From assembly GCF_902686445.1 (NCBI RefSeq), contig NC_062232.1, positions 35,544,454 to 35,608,453 on the forward strand: 64,000 nt of DNA. Direction: 5' to 3'. This document shows, one piece after another, positions 11,962 to 24,687 of the stretch. Every line of letters starts with the position of its first letter. Position 1 is the first letter of the stretch. A model generated the notes under the pieces. The model searched no databases and was not told the origin of the DNA. It worked only from the letters and a program-made list of their open reading frames with translations. A program made the position numbers and the translations under genes. This DNA is from Sciurus carolinensis (Eukaryota; Chordata; Mammalia; Rodentia; Sciuridae).

Positions 11962-13366
11962 GTATCTTCCCCTCTAGCAGTGCAGATCTGGAGTATTACA
12001 GATTTCCCCCTATAGGATTATAGTGGCCCTATAGGTTTCCAAAACCCTTTCTTTAAGGGGAGATCAATACTAGCAGTGCCCAGTTCAGACACTATGCCAT
12101 CCTAGACCAAATAGCCCCTATGAGGACAACAACAACATTGTCATAATAAACAGAATGAGTTCAAATATTATCTTCAGTAAAACAAAAAAATTTGCAATAA
12201 GGTCTGCAGTTTCAAATGGAGGACAAAGAGGATGCAGAGGGATGTAGAATGTGGCTGTTAATGGGATAAGAAAAGAATATACAGAAGTTCTAGATAATAG
12301 AAAGGGTGAAAGTGTAATCAAAAGAAATTGGATGTTAGCATGCAAAAAAGGGAGAAAGAGACTCTGAGGGAACAGGTAAACAAAAGGAAAAGAGAGCAAG
12401 AAAAGTAAAGAAGTAAAAACTTAAATTTTTTCAATAAGGAGAAAAAAGAAAATCTACAGTATAACAGTCATATAGTAATGAAACCTACCAGAGTTCAGTA
12501 GCCTGATGCATGAGAGGTACCTGACAATGAGCTTCAAGCCTCCAGCAGGCATCTCAGGATGGGATTTGCCCCACCTAAAGATCGGAGATACGGCTTCCAG
12601 GATTATCCAAGATGGCCGCTCTGGCTTCGAAATGTGTTGGCAAATGGGGAGCTGCAGCTCAGGGTGTGGCCGTGGTCAGCAGGAGGCCCTGGAGGCGGGA
12701 TGCAGGCATGGGTCCTGGAGGTCGGTGTGTTTGGTATGGTTGTGGGATCCTGGAGGCCGGTTGCAATCAGTCGGTCTGGGGTCCCGGTGATAGGGCGCAG
12801 TCAGTTGGTCTGGGGATCCTGGCGGCAGGGAGCAGTCAGTCGATGTGAGGGCCCCAAGGCAGGGAGTGATCGGTCGGGCTGAGGGATCCTGGAGATGGGG
12901 CTCATTCAGTCCGGCCAGGGGTCCGACAGGGCCTGGCTGTTGTCTCAAAATGGCGGCAGCCATGTGTAGTCAAACCTGCAGGTACTGTAACAGTGAACTT
13001 CCAGGCAAGAGCAGGCAGCTGGTGCTCCACTGGTGGTGGGCGATCAGTTTGCTGACTGTTGTCAGACGATTGGGAGGTGAACCTCGTGCATTGAGCGATG
13101 GATAGGTGTAAGGCAGGCGATGGACAGGCGAGAGGCAGGCAAATGGAGGATGATAGGTGCCTGACAGTGAGCAATCTGCACTCAAAAACTGCGTCAATAT
13201 GCTGGCAGACTGTAGGTGATCTCACCAGACAAATGGGGTAAATAGCCAGGGATCTATAAGCAGCAAAAACTGCCTCACCAAGAAACAGGTATCCTCTGCT
13301 TGAAATCGGAGTTACGGAGTGACAAGTAACGCAGCCTCCCTCTTGTCTGCCATCTTGGATTCTCCC
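11962..13366 (-). promoter_or_regulatory. L1-A 5' UTR with internal promoter
   Basis: About 1.4 kb between the element start and the ORF1 ATG. L1 5' UTRs carry an internal pol II promoter. The first bases contain CCAAGATGG, the YY1 core that positions transcription start in other mammalian L1s. A GC-rich central part holds a 35-bp tandem array (12710-12935). The region next to ORF1 resembles the equivalent parts of L1-D and L1-E. Overlapping open frames here are not coding. Confidence 0.8.
12710..12935 (-). repeat. About six-copy 35-bp tandem array in the L1-A 5' UTR
   Basis: On the plus strand units begin GGG(A)TCC(T/C)GG or GGGCCCC and end near CAGTCGGTCTG, spaced 34-36 bp, with units starting near 12710, 12746, 12780, 12814, 12850 and 12884. 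The same array is present in inverted orientation in L1-B (about 18805-19030). Confidence 0.75.
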
Positions 13367-14867
13367 TATATATGCTTTTATTTACTTAAAAACTCTGACA
13401 GATGAACATGGATCCTTAAATGGATTAGCAATGTGTTAACCTATTAAAGATCATTGGAACACAACCTAATTTTCTGTTCATTCAAAATGAAGTTTTCCCT
13501 ACTGGAAATATATTGGATGAGCACTATATATTTATTGAAAGAAGAAATTTCTAGGTCTGTATCTAAATAGCATATAATGTGTCAATGACTGCGAAAGTTT
13601 TAGTCTATCTCACAATGTGTGTGGGGCAGGGACGGAATCTCAGATAGTTGCTCAGCTATTATTCTATGCTAATAACAGTGAATTGTTTAAAGAACCATGT
13701 TGGAAAGACAGATGATCTTTTCTAACTTTTAGGCTTATAGTAGTGAGACATATCCTACTGTGTTGATTAGATTGAGAATTTTTCATTTGATGACAAGAAT
13801 TCAAAATTAGATTTTTCCTCAGAACAACTTTCATTAAGCAGAAAATTAAAAAGTGGTAGATGAAAGGGAGTTATTGTAAAATAATGTGCAACTGGAATCT
13901 GTAATGCCTGGTGATTTTGTTCTTAAACAGTATTGTTTATGGCCCATGTAATAGGTCACAAATTATAGTGTTCCTACACTATCCTGAATTGCCATTGTGT
14001 TACAGAATGATGAGTTTCAGAACATGAAACTACTGCTGGATCTCTGACTCATTATACCTTGAGCAGCTAGTACATTCAGATCACAATATGTGGGAGTGTG
14101 TGCTGCATACACACAAAAGCAAAATCGCAATACACTGGAATCGCCATCTCACTAAAGGTCCTGTTTTCAGCTAAACATGCCCAAGCCTGCTGTGTCTACC
14201 AGCCAGGAAGACAAATTCTATGTGTGCTGTTCTGTAATGCCTTTCAGTTAGACTTTTTAAAAGGGTAGCCCGAAGCATTCCTGAATAATGAAGACTGTTT
14301 TTCTACTTTTTTCTGCCATACCAGAGGGTTTACCTATAGCCTTGAAATCAGTTTTTGAATCCCTGAAAGCCCTTACCATACAATACAGCTTTTTCAAAGT
14401 GTATGGTATTAGGACGTTCTTTTTCTGGAATGAATTACAGAGTTTTAAAGTGATTGTAGAGTTCCTGAAGTTAGTAGGACTTTAGAGAATATTAGGACAA
14501 CTTGAACTTAAGGTGCTTAAGACCCTTGAAAAGTTTTATGCTTCTTTCATGCTTTTGCTTTTGTGTTCTAAAATGCAGAAAGACCTTGAGGGAGAGAAGA
14601 GGAAGCAAATGTTATCAGAAGGAAAAAAAAAATCTTGTGAATGCTACCTGGAGGGAAAATGTGAAACTGGATCTTAATTTTCTTTTTGTTTTTCAAAGAA
14701 TGTTGCCGCCTGTGAAAAATGAGGCCTGTGAAGGACAGAAAATGTTCCAAAGTCACTCTTTATAACAACCCCCAAATTCCACATATGTTCATGTGACTTA
14801 CTGGACAAATTGCAGCTGACTGTAAAGGCTCTGAAGCACTTTATTCTCTACTTAAAAATCTCATTCT
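13367..14867. other. Unassigned spacer DNA
   Basis: AT-rich with no gene or clearly named repeat. Short open frames at 14288-14765 are unsupported by any recognised motif. Confidence 0.4.
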
Positions 14868-15170
14868 TTCTGTAGTATGCTGATTTTAAGATAAGCCAAT
14901 CTCAAAAAACCAAAGGAGAATGATCTTGCTGATAATCAGATGATGACTCATAATGGAGGGTGAGAAGGGGGCAAGAATGGAGGAAGGAGGGACTATATAG
15001 AGGGAAAAGAGGGGTGGGAGAGGTGGGGAGGAAGGAAAAAATAACAGAATGAATCAAACACCATTACCCTATGTAAATGTATGATTACACAAATGGTATG
15101 CCTCTACTTCATGTATAAACAGAAAAACAAGATGTATCCCATTTGTTTACAATAAAAATAAATTAAAAAT
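14868..15170 (+). mobile_element. L1-G: very short L1 with 5' inversion
   Basis: Positions 14891-15170 are sense L1 3' end (the last ORF2 codons, polypurine tract, A-tail). The 22 bp before them (14869-14890) are ORF2 sequence in reverse orientation, which is the signature of twin priming. Direct repeats ATCTCATTCT at 14858-14867 and 15171-15180 bound the insertion. Confidence 0.85.
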
Positions 15171-15357
15171 ATCTCATTCTCCCAATTTCTCTTAGGATCA
15201 TTTGACATTCATTCAACAGATACTTTTGTAATACTACTGTGTGTCATGTACAGGATCATGACATAAAGATCCAAAGATACAGAAAATATTGAGCAAACCA
15301 GATGATTTCTGTTAACGATAAAATTATTCATACAACTTGTAAAACACGCTAAGGAAG

Positions 15358-15462
15358 GGCTGGGCATGTGGCTCAATGGTAGAGCACTCGCCTGGAATGT
15401 GTGAGTCTTGGGTTTCAAACCCCAGCACTTCTTCCCAAAAAAAAGAAAGAAAAGGAAGATAG
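15358..15462 (+). mobile_element. ID SINE (tRNA-Ala-derived)
   Basis: The head contains a pol III A box (TGGCTCAATGGTAGAGC) and a B box around GGGTTTCAAACCCC, as in the rodent ID/BC1 family, followed by an A-rich tail. Direct repeats TAAGGAAG lie at 15350-15357 and 15463-15470. Confidence 0.88.
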
Positions 15463-15470
15463 TAAGGAAG

Positions 15471-16770
15471 ACTCTTGTCACTACAAGACTCTTGACAATA
15501 AGTAGAGGGACCACTATAATGGGGTACTGCAGTGGAGAAAAACAGATTAGACTTGACTTCTGGTCCATAGGAGCCTAAGTGAGGTCAAGAAGACTATTGT
15601 TCAAGAAAAGAATATTTGAACAATTTAAGTCCATTTCTCTTTTGGTGGAGGATATTTGATGGATGGTTCAAGAAGTTAGGCAAGACTTTAATAAGGGGAA
15701 TTTCTATAAAAACAAAAGAAAAGTTAAGATTATTGACTGGAAACCCAGTTTTTGAGTCCAGAGGCTAGCTAGTAGAGAACATTTCTAGACACAACAAAGT
15801 TATTTTCATAAGATATAGAATTTGTGTTTCCTCAGTGAATTACTCAATGAGTAAATAAAAACCTTTTATAATAATAAAAGAAAACATTGTTCTCTTAATA
15901 GAGAGAAAAAATTATAAATTTACATTAGTACATTATTAAGCCCTTAAAAAGAAAGGAAAAACTATAAATAAATCCATCTAGTCTTATCAGCTTGACCACA
16001 CATAAAATTCTTTCTCCAAAACCTTTCTACAACTTTTAAAATATCCAATCAGTTTTCGTCCGATTCTTTTTCTCTTTCTCATGTGGAACAAACATACTCA
16101 TCTTACTTCAGGACAAAATTACTTTCTTATTCTTTTAATGAAAACACATTCTTCATACCTTAATACTTTTCCTTATTAAAAACATATCTTACTTTCCTTG
16201 CATATGTTACATGTGGATTTTCCCTTAACCCTTATGTTTTCTAGTAGTTTTAATTACATAGCTTGATTATAATTTTTAACTATCAGTAAACTTGCTTTCA
16301 CAGAGAAAACTGGGAAGTAGACAATTGTGAATTTTGTTACCACCAGCATTCTGTACAAGAGACTAGCAAATTTTATGAATATATCATCTCACATTTCTTA
16401 TAGCATGTGCTATTTCCTCATAGTACACTTTTTCATGTTTGTCAATAGGCCCAAATATATTTTAGTTTCTTTATACTATCTAAATATACTAAGCCAGGAA
16501 TATATAAACCTGACCTTAGGTTCAGTAAATAATGTTTCAGTAGTTTGTCTTATTTAGAAATGATCTAGATAGTTAATATCTATTATCTGATTTAATTTTG
16601 TGCAACTCTAAAGTTTCATATTCCCAAACATTTTGGATACTTTTCAGAAAGACATTATAATATCAATCAAGGATAGCCATCATCTCAAGTTATTTCCCTG
16701 CTCACTATTTTCAAAGCATATGCATGTCAGGCAAGTATCAAAAAAGTAAAACCTAAAAAAGTTAACCATA
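15471..16770. other. Unassigned AT-rich DNA
   Basis: No gene or named repeat recognised. The short open frame at 16327-16557 is unsupported. Confidence 0.4.
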
Positions 16771-16880
16771 GGGGGTTGTGGCTCAATGGTAGAGTGCATG
16801 CCTAGCACATGTGAGGCACTGGGTTTGATCTGCAGCATCAAATAAAAAATGAATAAACAAATGAAATAAAGTTATAAAAC
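16771..16880 (+). mobile_element. ID SINE
   Basis: The tRNA-like head reads GTTGTGGCTCAATGGTAGAG and is followed by a B box and an A-rich tail. Flanking 12-bp repeats at 16759-16770 and 16881-16892 differ at one base (AAGTTAACCATA versus AAGTTAAGCATA). Confidence 0.87.
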
Positions 16881-17084
16881 AAGTTAAGCATATTTTTTGT
16901 TTAACTGTTCTGCTTGATAGACACGAAGTAGGTGATACTGCACTTTTAGTTGTACACTTGTTCTAAGATTGACTTTATAATTTAAAATACTTAGTAGAGA
17001 TAACATACTAGTAAACCCAAATATAATAAAAATGTATGTTCCTAATATGGAAGCTAGAGAGCATAAAAGTATAAAAGAAGGGAT

Positions 17085-17275
17085 CTCATGAAATTAGAAG
17101 GGAGACCAGAAGTGTAGAGGAAGGGGACAGAAGAGGGAATAAATGAGGGAAAAGGGAGGTATTAGGGAATGAAATTGAACAGATGATGTTATGTGCCTAT
17201 ATGACTATGTCATACTGAATCCCACTGTTATGTATAATCATAATGCACCAATAAAATTTTTTAAATTACAGTTCT
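17085..17275 (+). mobile_element. Older L1 3'-UTR fragment
   Basis: A purine-rich tract at 17090-17180 is followed by a stretch ending ATGCACCAATAAAA and an A-rich tail. This layout resembles an older L1 subfamily's 3' end, distinct from that of L1-A to L1-F. The 5' border is uncertain. Confidence 0.5.
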
Positions 17276-17279
17276 ACAA

Positions 17280-18126
17280 GAAAAATAAAGTATGCTCCTT
17301 TCCTGTTTAATGTTAAGTCAGAAGAAATTCCCATTTTTATTAAAACAACAGTATTAAACCAATCATACCAAAGATTTACCCAAGTCATGTGAAATTGAAA
17401 AGCATTTGCATTAGTTCCAGTTTTTGACAAATTTAGAAATATTTAATCTATATACGTCTCATATGTCTACATACCAATTTGAATAGAACTTCTTTAAGAG
17501 AGTTCACAAATTAACTTGATAATATCATCCAAAGGTAGAATAATATCAAATGCATTACAACCCCCCCAACACGCAGATAAACATACATAAGCAAACAGAG
17601 ATCTTATATCTTTAATTCTAGAACTTTGATCATGAGTCAGGAAACAGTAATATAAAACTTACTGATTTATCTCCATTTTATATATTATATTTTTTCTGAC
17701 CAAAATGGTACAAGTTGAGCATCCTATTCAACAAGGGCTAAAAATTTTTACCAATGTTTTTGGCAAAGACCAACCAAAATATTCTTTTGCCCTGATATGT
17801 AATCTTATGGAGGTTTTTGACTTAATTTTAGACAAGACTGAAGGGACATCAAGTAAGTGACTAGATATCCCCAAAATCCACCTGAGGAAACAAAATAGTC
17901 AATCCGTTTCCAATTAGCTTTTCTTTTCAGCCCCAGAGAGTTGCTTTCAGGAGTTTCTGAGTTCCTTGAGAACCCCTGATGGTAGCAGAGGACTAAAGTT
18001 GAAGTGCCCAAGGATGCTGAAGAACTGGAGTAGGAAGGGAAAAGTCTGAAAGGGTTGGTAGTCAGAAGATTGAAAGAATCAGGGACTTGAAAGGGGATAT
18101 ATAAAAGAATTAAAGGGAGCTAAAAG
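17280..18126. other. Unassigned DNA
   Basis: No gene or recognisable repeat. Position 18112-18126 is the left target-site repeat of the following SINE. Confidence 0.35.
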
Positions 18127-18217
18127 AAATATATATTTTTTCAGTCCTGGAGATGGGACCCAGGGCATCATATATACCATGCAACTACTCAACCACAGAG
18201 TCACATTCCAAGCCATC
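18127..18217 (-). mobile_element. ID SINE, diverged, antisense
   Basis: The reverse complement of an ID head: a B-box region 'gatgggacccagggcatc' and an A-box region 'ctcaaccacagagtcac', with a T-rich left end representing the A-tail. Near-matching flanks with AAGGGAGCTAAAAG at 18113-18126 and AAGGGAGTTAAAG at 18218-18230 mark the insertion. Confidence 0.72.
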
Positions 18218-18552
18218 AAGGGAGTTAAAGGGAAAACTGAAGGTGATAAAAGAAAGGAGGAACACAGGTAACTGGAAAAGAAGGCCTTATAGGAGCTACT
18301 CTAGGCAGATGATAATTTTACTAAAATTACAATCACCCTGAGCAAAATCATGCATATCAGAGAGAAAGAAGACAGATCTGGCAGAACATGTAGTCTGCAG
18401 GGGTTTGAGAAGTGGGGTTTTAGACCACTGAGGAGTTTCGATGGGAGAAGCAAAATCAAATAGAAAAGAGAGGCCTCACAAATATCCAGGAAGAAATTTT
18501 CAGCCTAAGGAGTTGGGAAGCAATTCCCACTTGAGGAATAAAAATTACCACT
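18218..18552. other. Unassigned DNA upstream of L1-B
   Basis: No gene or repeat seen. The junction with L1-B lies in 18545-18570 and is not sharp: homology to L1-A becomes continuous at GATTGCTCACTGTCA, with the next 40 bp unusually mismatched. Confidence 0.35.
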
Positions 18553-18804
18553 TGAGTTTCTTGATTGCTCACTGTCAAGAGACTATCATCCGCCATTTGA
18601 CTCCCTCTCGCCTGTCCATCGCCTGCCTTACACCTATGCATCACCCAACGCACGAGGTTCACCTCCCAATCGTCCGACAACAGTCAGCAAACTGATCGCC
18701 CACCACCAGTGGAGCACCAGCTGCCTGCTCTTGCCTGGAAGTTCACTGTTACAGTACCTGCAGGTTTGACTACACATGGCTGCCGCCATTTTGAGACAAC
18801 AGCC

Positions 18805-19030
18805 AGGCCCTGTCGGACCCCTGGCCGGACTGAATGAGCCCCATCTCCAGGATCCCTCAGCCCGACCAATCACTCCCTGCCTTGGGGCCCTCACATCGAC
18901 TGACTGCTCCCTGCCGCCAGGATCCCCAGACCAACTGACTGCGCCCTATCACCGGGACCCCAGACCGACTGATTGCAACCGGCCTCCAGGATCCCACAAC
19001 CATACCAAACACACCGACCTCCAGGACCCA
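18805..19030 (+). repeat. About six-copy 35-bp tandem array in the L1-B 5' UTR
   Basis: The inverted counterpart of the array at 12710-12935, with units ending GGATCCC or GGACCC every 34-36 bp. It lies inside the GC-rich middle of the 5' UTR. Confidence 0.72.
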
Positions 19031-19777
19031 TGCCTGCATCCCGCCTCCAGGGCCTCCTGCTGACCACGGCCACACCCTGAGCTGCAGCTCCCCATTTGCC
19101 AACACATTTCGAAGCCAGAGCGGCCATCTTGGATAATCCTGGAAGCCGTATCTCCGATCTTTAGGTGGGGCAAATCCCATCCTGAGATGCCTGCTGGAGG
19201 CTTGAAGCTCATTGTCAGGTACCTCTCATGCATCAGGCTACTGAACTCTGGTAGGTTTCATTACTATATGACTGTTATACTGTAGATTTTCTTTTTTCTC
19301 CTTATTGAAAAAATTTAAGTTTTTATTTCTTTACTTTTCTTGCTCTCTTTTCCTTTTGTTTACCTGTTCCCTCAGAGTCTCTTTCTCCTTTTTTTGCATG
19401 CTAACATCCAATTTCTTTTGATTACACTTTCACCCTTTCTATTATCTAGAACTTCTGTATATTCTTTTCTTATCCCATTAACAGCCACATTCTACATCCC
19501 TCTGCATCCTCCTTGTCCTCCATTTGAAACTGCAGACCTTATTGCAAATTTTTTTGTTTTACTGAAGATAATATTTGAACTCATTCTGTTTATTATGACA
19601 ATGTTGTTGTTGTCCTCATAGGGGCTATTTGGTCTAGGATTGCATAGTGTCTGAACTGGGCACTGCTAATATTGATCTCCCCTTAAAGAAAGGGTTTTGG
19701 AAACCTATAGGGCCACTATAAGCCTATAAGGGGAAATCTGTAATACTCCAGATCTGCACTGCTAGAGGGGAAGATAC

Positions 19778-20796
19778 ATGAACGACATGAAAAAACAAGG
19801 GAAGAAAATGATCCAAACAAATCTAGATTCTATATTAATAGAATCCAATGACGGTATGTTAGAAGAAATGTCAGAAAAGGACTTCAGATTATACATGATT
19901 AAGATGATTCGTGAAGCAAAGGATGAGATGAGAGAGCAAATGCAGGCAATGAATGATAATACCAATAAGCTGAAAGAGCACCTGCAGGAAGCAAAAGATC
20001 ATTTCAATAAAGAGATAGAGACTCTCAAAAGAAAACCAAATGGAAATCCTTGAAATGAAGGAAACAATAATCCAAATAAAAAAAATCAATGGAAAGCATC
20101 ACCAACAGACTAGACCACTTGGAAGACAGAACCTCAGACAATGAAGACAAAATATTTAATCTTGAAAATAAAGTTGCAAAACAGAGAAGATGGTGAGAAA
20201 TCATGAACAGAATCTCCAAGAACTATGGGACATCATGAAAAGACCAAGTTTAAGAATTATTGGGATTGAGGAAGGCACAGAGATACAAACCAAAGGAATG
20301 AACAACCTATTCAATGAAATAATATCAGAAAATTTCCCAAACCTGAAGAATGAAATGGAAAATCAAATACAAGAGGCTTACAGAACACCATTGCACAAAA
20401 TCACAACAGATCCACACCAAGGCACATTATAATGAAAATGCCTAACATTCAAAATAAAGATAGGATTTTGAAGGCCATGAGAGAAAAGCATCAGATTACA
20501 TATGGGGGAGACCAATGCGGATAGCAGCCGACTTCTCAACCCAGACTCTAAAAGCTAGAAGGGCCTGGAACAACGTATTTCAAGCTCTGAAAGAACATCG
20601 TTGCCAACCAAGAATCCTATACCCAGCAAAACTAACCTTCAGATTTGAAGATGAAATAAAATCCTTCCATGATAAACAAAAGTTAAAAGAATTTACAAAT
20701 AGAAAACCTGCGCTACAGAATGTTCTCAACAAAATATTCCATGAGGAGGAAATGAAAAACAACAATGGAGGTCAGCAAAGGGAGGAACTACCGTAG
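19778..20796 (+). pseudogene. L1-B ORF1, frameshifted
   Basis: The start codon and coiled-coil region are open at 19778-20053. A frame slip at the interrupted A-run (20030-20038) ends it. Pieces reopen at 20190-20432 (RRM-like) and 20515-20796 (C-terminal domain). Two breaks, a base lost near 20173 and a base lost near 20393, are identical in L1-A. Another lost base near 20503 is private to L1-B. Confidence 0.9.
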
Positions 20797-20851
20797 AGAA
20801 AAACCACTCAAAGGAGAAACCAAACCAACTTAAAAACCAAAAATAAGCCAA

Positions 20852-23800
20852 ATGACTGGGAATACAAATCATATCTCAATAATAACCCTGAATGTTAATG
20901 GCCTAAACTCACCAATCAAAAGTCATAGACTGGCAGAATGGATTAAAAAGAAAGACCCAACAATATGTTGCCTGCAAGAGACTCATCTCATAGAAAAAGA
21001 CATCCACAGACTAAAGGTGAAAGGATGGGAAAAAACCTACCACGCACAGGGACTCAGTAAAAAAGCGGGGGTTTCCATCCTTATATCAGACAAAGTGGAC
21101 TTCGAGCCAAAGTTAGTCAGAAGGGATAAAGAAGGACATTTCATACTGCTTAAGGGAACCATAAATCAGGAAGACATAATGATAGTAAATATTTATGCCC
21201 CAAACAATGGTGCATCCCTATACATCAAACAAATCCTTCTCAATTTCAGGAATCACATAGACCACAACACGATAATTCTGGGTGACTATAATGCACCGCT
21301 GTCACCACTAGATAGATCTTCCAAACAAAAACCAACCAAAGAAACCATAGAACTCAATAACACAATCAATAACCTAGACTTAATAGACATATGTAGAATA
21401 TTCCATCCATCAACGAGCAGATTCACTTTCTTCTCAGCAGCACATGGAACCTTCTCGAAAATAGATCATATGTTATGCCACAAAGCAGCCCTTAGGAAAT
21501 TCAAAAAAAAAAAAAATAGAGATACTGCCTTGTGTTCTATTAGATCATAATGGACTGAAAATAGAAACCAATGACAAAATAAAAAACAGAAATTACTCCA
21601 ACACCTGGAGACTAAATAATATGCTATTGAACGAAACATGGATAACAGAAAACATCAGGGAGGAGATAAAAAAAATTCTTAGAGGTCAATGAGAATGATG
21701 ATACAACATATCGAAATCTCTGGGACACTATGAAAGCGGTACTAAGAGGAAAATTCATTGCATGGAGTGCATTCCAGAGAAGAATGAAAAGTCAACAACT
21801 AAATGACCTAACATTACAGCTCAAAGTCCTAGAAAAAGAAGAACAGAATAACAGCAAAAGTAGTAGAAGACAGGAAATAATTAAAATCAGAGCTGAAATC
21901 AATGAATTGAAACAAAAGAAAGTATTCAAAAAATTGACATAGCAAAAAGTTGGTTCTTTGAGAAAGTAAACAAAATAGACAAACCCTTAGCCACACTATC
22001 AAAGAGAAGGAGAGAGAAGACTCAAATTACTAAAATTCGTGATGAAAAAGGAAATATCACGACAGACACCACTGAGATACAGAACATAATGAGAAGCTAC
22101 TTTGAAAATCTATATTCCAACAAAATAGAAACTACCGAAGACATTGACAAGTTTCTAGAGACATATGCTCCTCCCAAACTGAACCAGGAGGACATACACA
22201 ATTTAAACAGATCAATATCAAGCAATGAAATAGAAGAAGCCATTAAAAATCTACCATCCAAGAAAAGCCCAGGACCAGATGGATTCTCAGCTGAGTTCTA
22301 CAAGACCTTCAAAGAAGAACTCATTCCAATACTTCTCAAAGTATTCCAGGAAATAGAAAAGGAAGGTACCCTACCGAACTCATTCTATGAAGCTAATATC
22401 ACCCTCATACCCAAACCAGGCAAAGACACATCAAGGAAAGAAAATTTTAGACCAAGATCCTTGATGAATATAGATGCAAAGATCCTTAACAAAATATTGG
22501 CAAACTGTATCCAAAAACATATTAAGAAAATTGTGCACCACGATCAAGTGGGGTTCATCCCTGGAATGCAAGGATGGTTTAACATCCGTAAATCAATAAA
22601 CGTAATCCATCATGTCAATAGACTTAAGGATAAGAATCATATGGTTATTTCAATTGACGCAGAAAAAGCGTTCGACAAAATACAACACCCCTTCATGCTC
22701 AAAACACTAGAAAAAATAGGGATAGTAGGAACATACCTGAACATTGTGAAGGCTATTTATGCTAAGCCCATGGCCAACATCATTCTTAATGGAGAAAAAC
22801 TGAAACCATTCCCTTTAAAAACGGGAACAAGTCAGGGATGTCCTCTTTCACCACTTCTATTCAACATTGTCCTCGAAACTCTAGCCAGAGCAATTAGGCA
22901 GACCAAAGAAATTAAAGGGATACGAATTGGAAAAGAGGAACTTAAGCAGTCACTATTTGCTGATGACATGATTGTATATTTAGAGGATCCAAAAACCTCC
23001 CCCAGAAAACTTCTAGACCTCATCAATGAATTCAGCAAAATAGCAGGCTATAAAATCAACACGCATAAATCTAAAGCATTTTTATATGCAAGCGACGAAA
23101 CAGCTGAAAGGGAAATGAGGAAAACAACTCCATTTGCAATAGCCTCAAAAAAAATAAAATACTTGGGAATCAAACTAACCAAAGAGGTAAAAGATCTCTA
23201 CAGTGAAAACTACAAAACATTGAAGAAAGAAATTGAGGAAGACCTTAGAAGATGGAAAGATCTCCCATGTTTTTGGATAGGCAGAATTAATATTGTCAAA
23301 ATGGCCATACTACCAAAAGAGCTATACAGATTCAATGCAATTCCAATTAAAATCCCAGTGATGTACCTTACAGAAATAGAGCAAGCAATCTTGAAATTCA
23401 TCTGGAAGAATAACAAACCCAGAATAGCTAAAGCAATCCTTAACAGGAAGAACGAAACAGGGGGTATTGCAATACCAGAACTTCAACTACACTCCAAAGA
23501 AATAGTAACAAAAACAGCATGGTATTGGCACCAAAATAGACAGGTAGATCAATGGTACAGAATAGAGGACACGGACACAAACCCAAAATAAATACAATTT
23601 TCTCATACTAGACAAAGGGGCCAAAAATATGCAATGGAGAAAAGATAGCCTCTTCAACAAATGGTGCTGGGAAAACTGGAAATCTATATGCAACAAAATG
23701 AAACTAAACCCCTATCTCTCTCCCTGCACAAAAATCAACTCACAATGGATCAAGGACCTTGAAATCAGACCAGAGACCCTGCATCTTATAGAAGAAAAAG

Positions 23801-24687
23801 TAGGTCCAAATCCTCAACATGTCAGAGTAGGATCAAACTTCCTTAACAGGACTCCCATAGCACAAGAAATAAAAGAAAGAATGAATAACTGGGATAGATT
23901 CATACTAAATAGCTTCCTCTCAGCAAAGGAAAGTATCAGCAATGCGAAGAGAGAGCCTACAGAGTGGGAGAATATCTTTGCCAATCATACTTCAGATAGA
24001 GCACTAATCTCCAGAATCTATAAAGAACTCAAAAAACTCTACACCAAGAATACAAATAACCCAATCAACAAATGGGCTAAGGATATGAACAGACACTTCA
24101 CAGAAGAAGATCTACAAGCAATCAACAAACATATGAAAAAATGCTCACCATCTTTAGTAATAAGAGAAATGCAAATCAAAACTACACTAAGATTCCATCT
24201 CACCCCAGTTAGAATGATTATTATCAAGAATACAAGCAACTATAGGTGTTGGCTAGGATGTGGGGAAAAAGGTATGCTCATACATTGCTGGTGAGTCTCC
24301 AAATTAGTGCAGCCACTCTGGAAAGCTGTGTGGAGATTCCTTAGAAAACTTGGAATGGACCCACCATTTGACCCAGCTATCCCACTCCTCGGCCTATACC
24401 CAAAGGACTTAAAATCAGCATACTACAGAGATACAGCCACATCAATGTTCATAGCTGCTCAATTCACAATAGCCAGACTGTGGAACCAACCTAGATGTCC
24501 TTCAATTGATGAATGGATAAAGAAACTGTGGTATATATATATACAATGGAATATTACTCAGCTATAAAGAATAATAAAAATTATGGCATTTGCAGGTAAA
24601 TGGATGAAATTGTAGAATATCATGCTAAGTGAGATACGCCAATCTCAAAAATCCAAAAGACGAATGATCTCACTGATAAGCGGATGA
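20852..24687 (+). pseudogene. L1-B ORF2, frameshifted but with a 500-codon open RT segment
   Basis: The endonuclease part is open at 20852-21550 and is broken at a poly-A expansion (21500-21517). A 500-codon piece (22089-23591) covers the reverse transcriptase with [19 protein letters not shown] and FADD intact. The frame then breaks at an extra A (about 23585). The C-terminal pieces are 23629-24294 and 24307-24567. At least four ORF2 breaks coincide with those of L1-A. The RT piece lacks its own leader and endonuclease, so no functional ORF2p is expected. Confidence 0.92.

Larger units (their letters stand above)
6827..13366 (-). mobile_element. L1-A: full-length LINE-1, defective
   Basis: Reading leftwards, the element has a 5' UTR that starts at the YY1-bearing cap (GCCATCTTGG on the plus strand, 13349-13358), a 35-bp tandem array, ORF1 (11961-10939), ORF2 (10883-7054), a 3' UTR with a polypurine tract, and an A-tail (T-run 6827-6834). 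Both ORFs contain frameshifts, many of them shared with L1-B. Possible diverged target-site duplications are 6814-6825 and 13368-13379 (about 10 of 12 bases alike), which is weak. By eye the sequence is nearly identical to L1-B. Confidence 0.93.

Noticed and set aside
12506..13225. Overlapping open frames in the L1-A 5' UTR (and mirror frames at 18634-19233)
   Set aside because: They are repeated in L1-B only because the nucleotide sequence is repeated; they lie in the promoter and tandem array.
15358..15435. Possible tRNA-Ala genes (also 16771, 61291 and 61858)
   Set aside because: A- and B-box-like words are present, but the sequences have A-tails and target-site repeats and lack an intact cloverleaf; they are ID SINEs.
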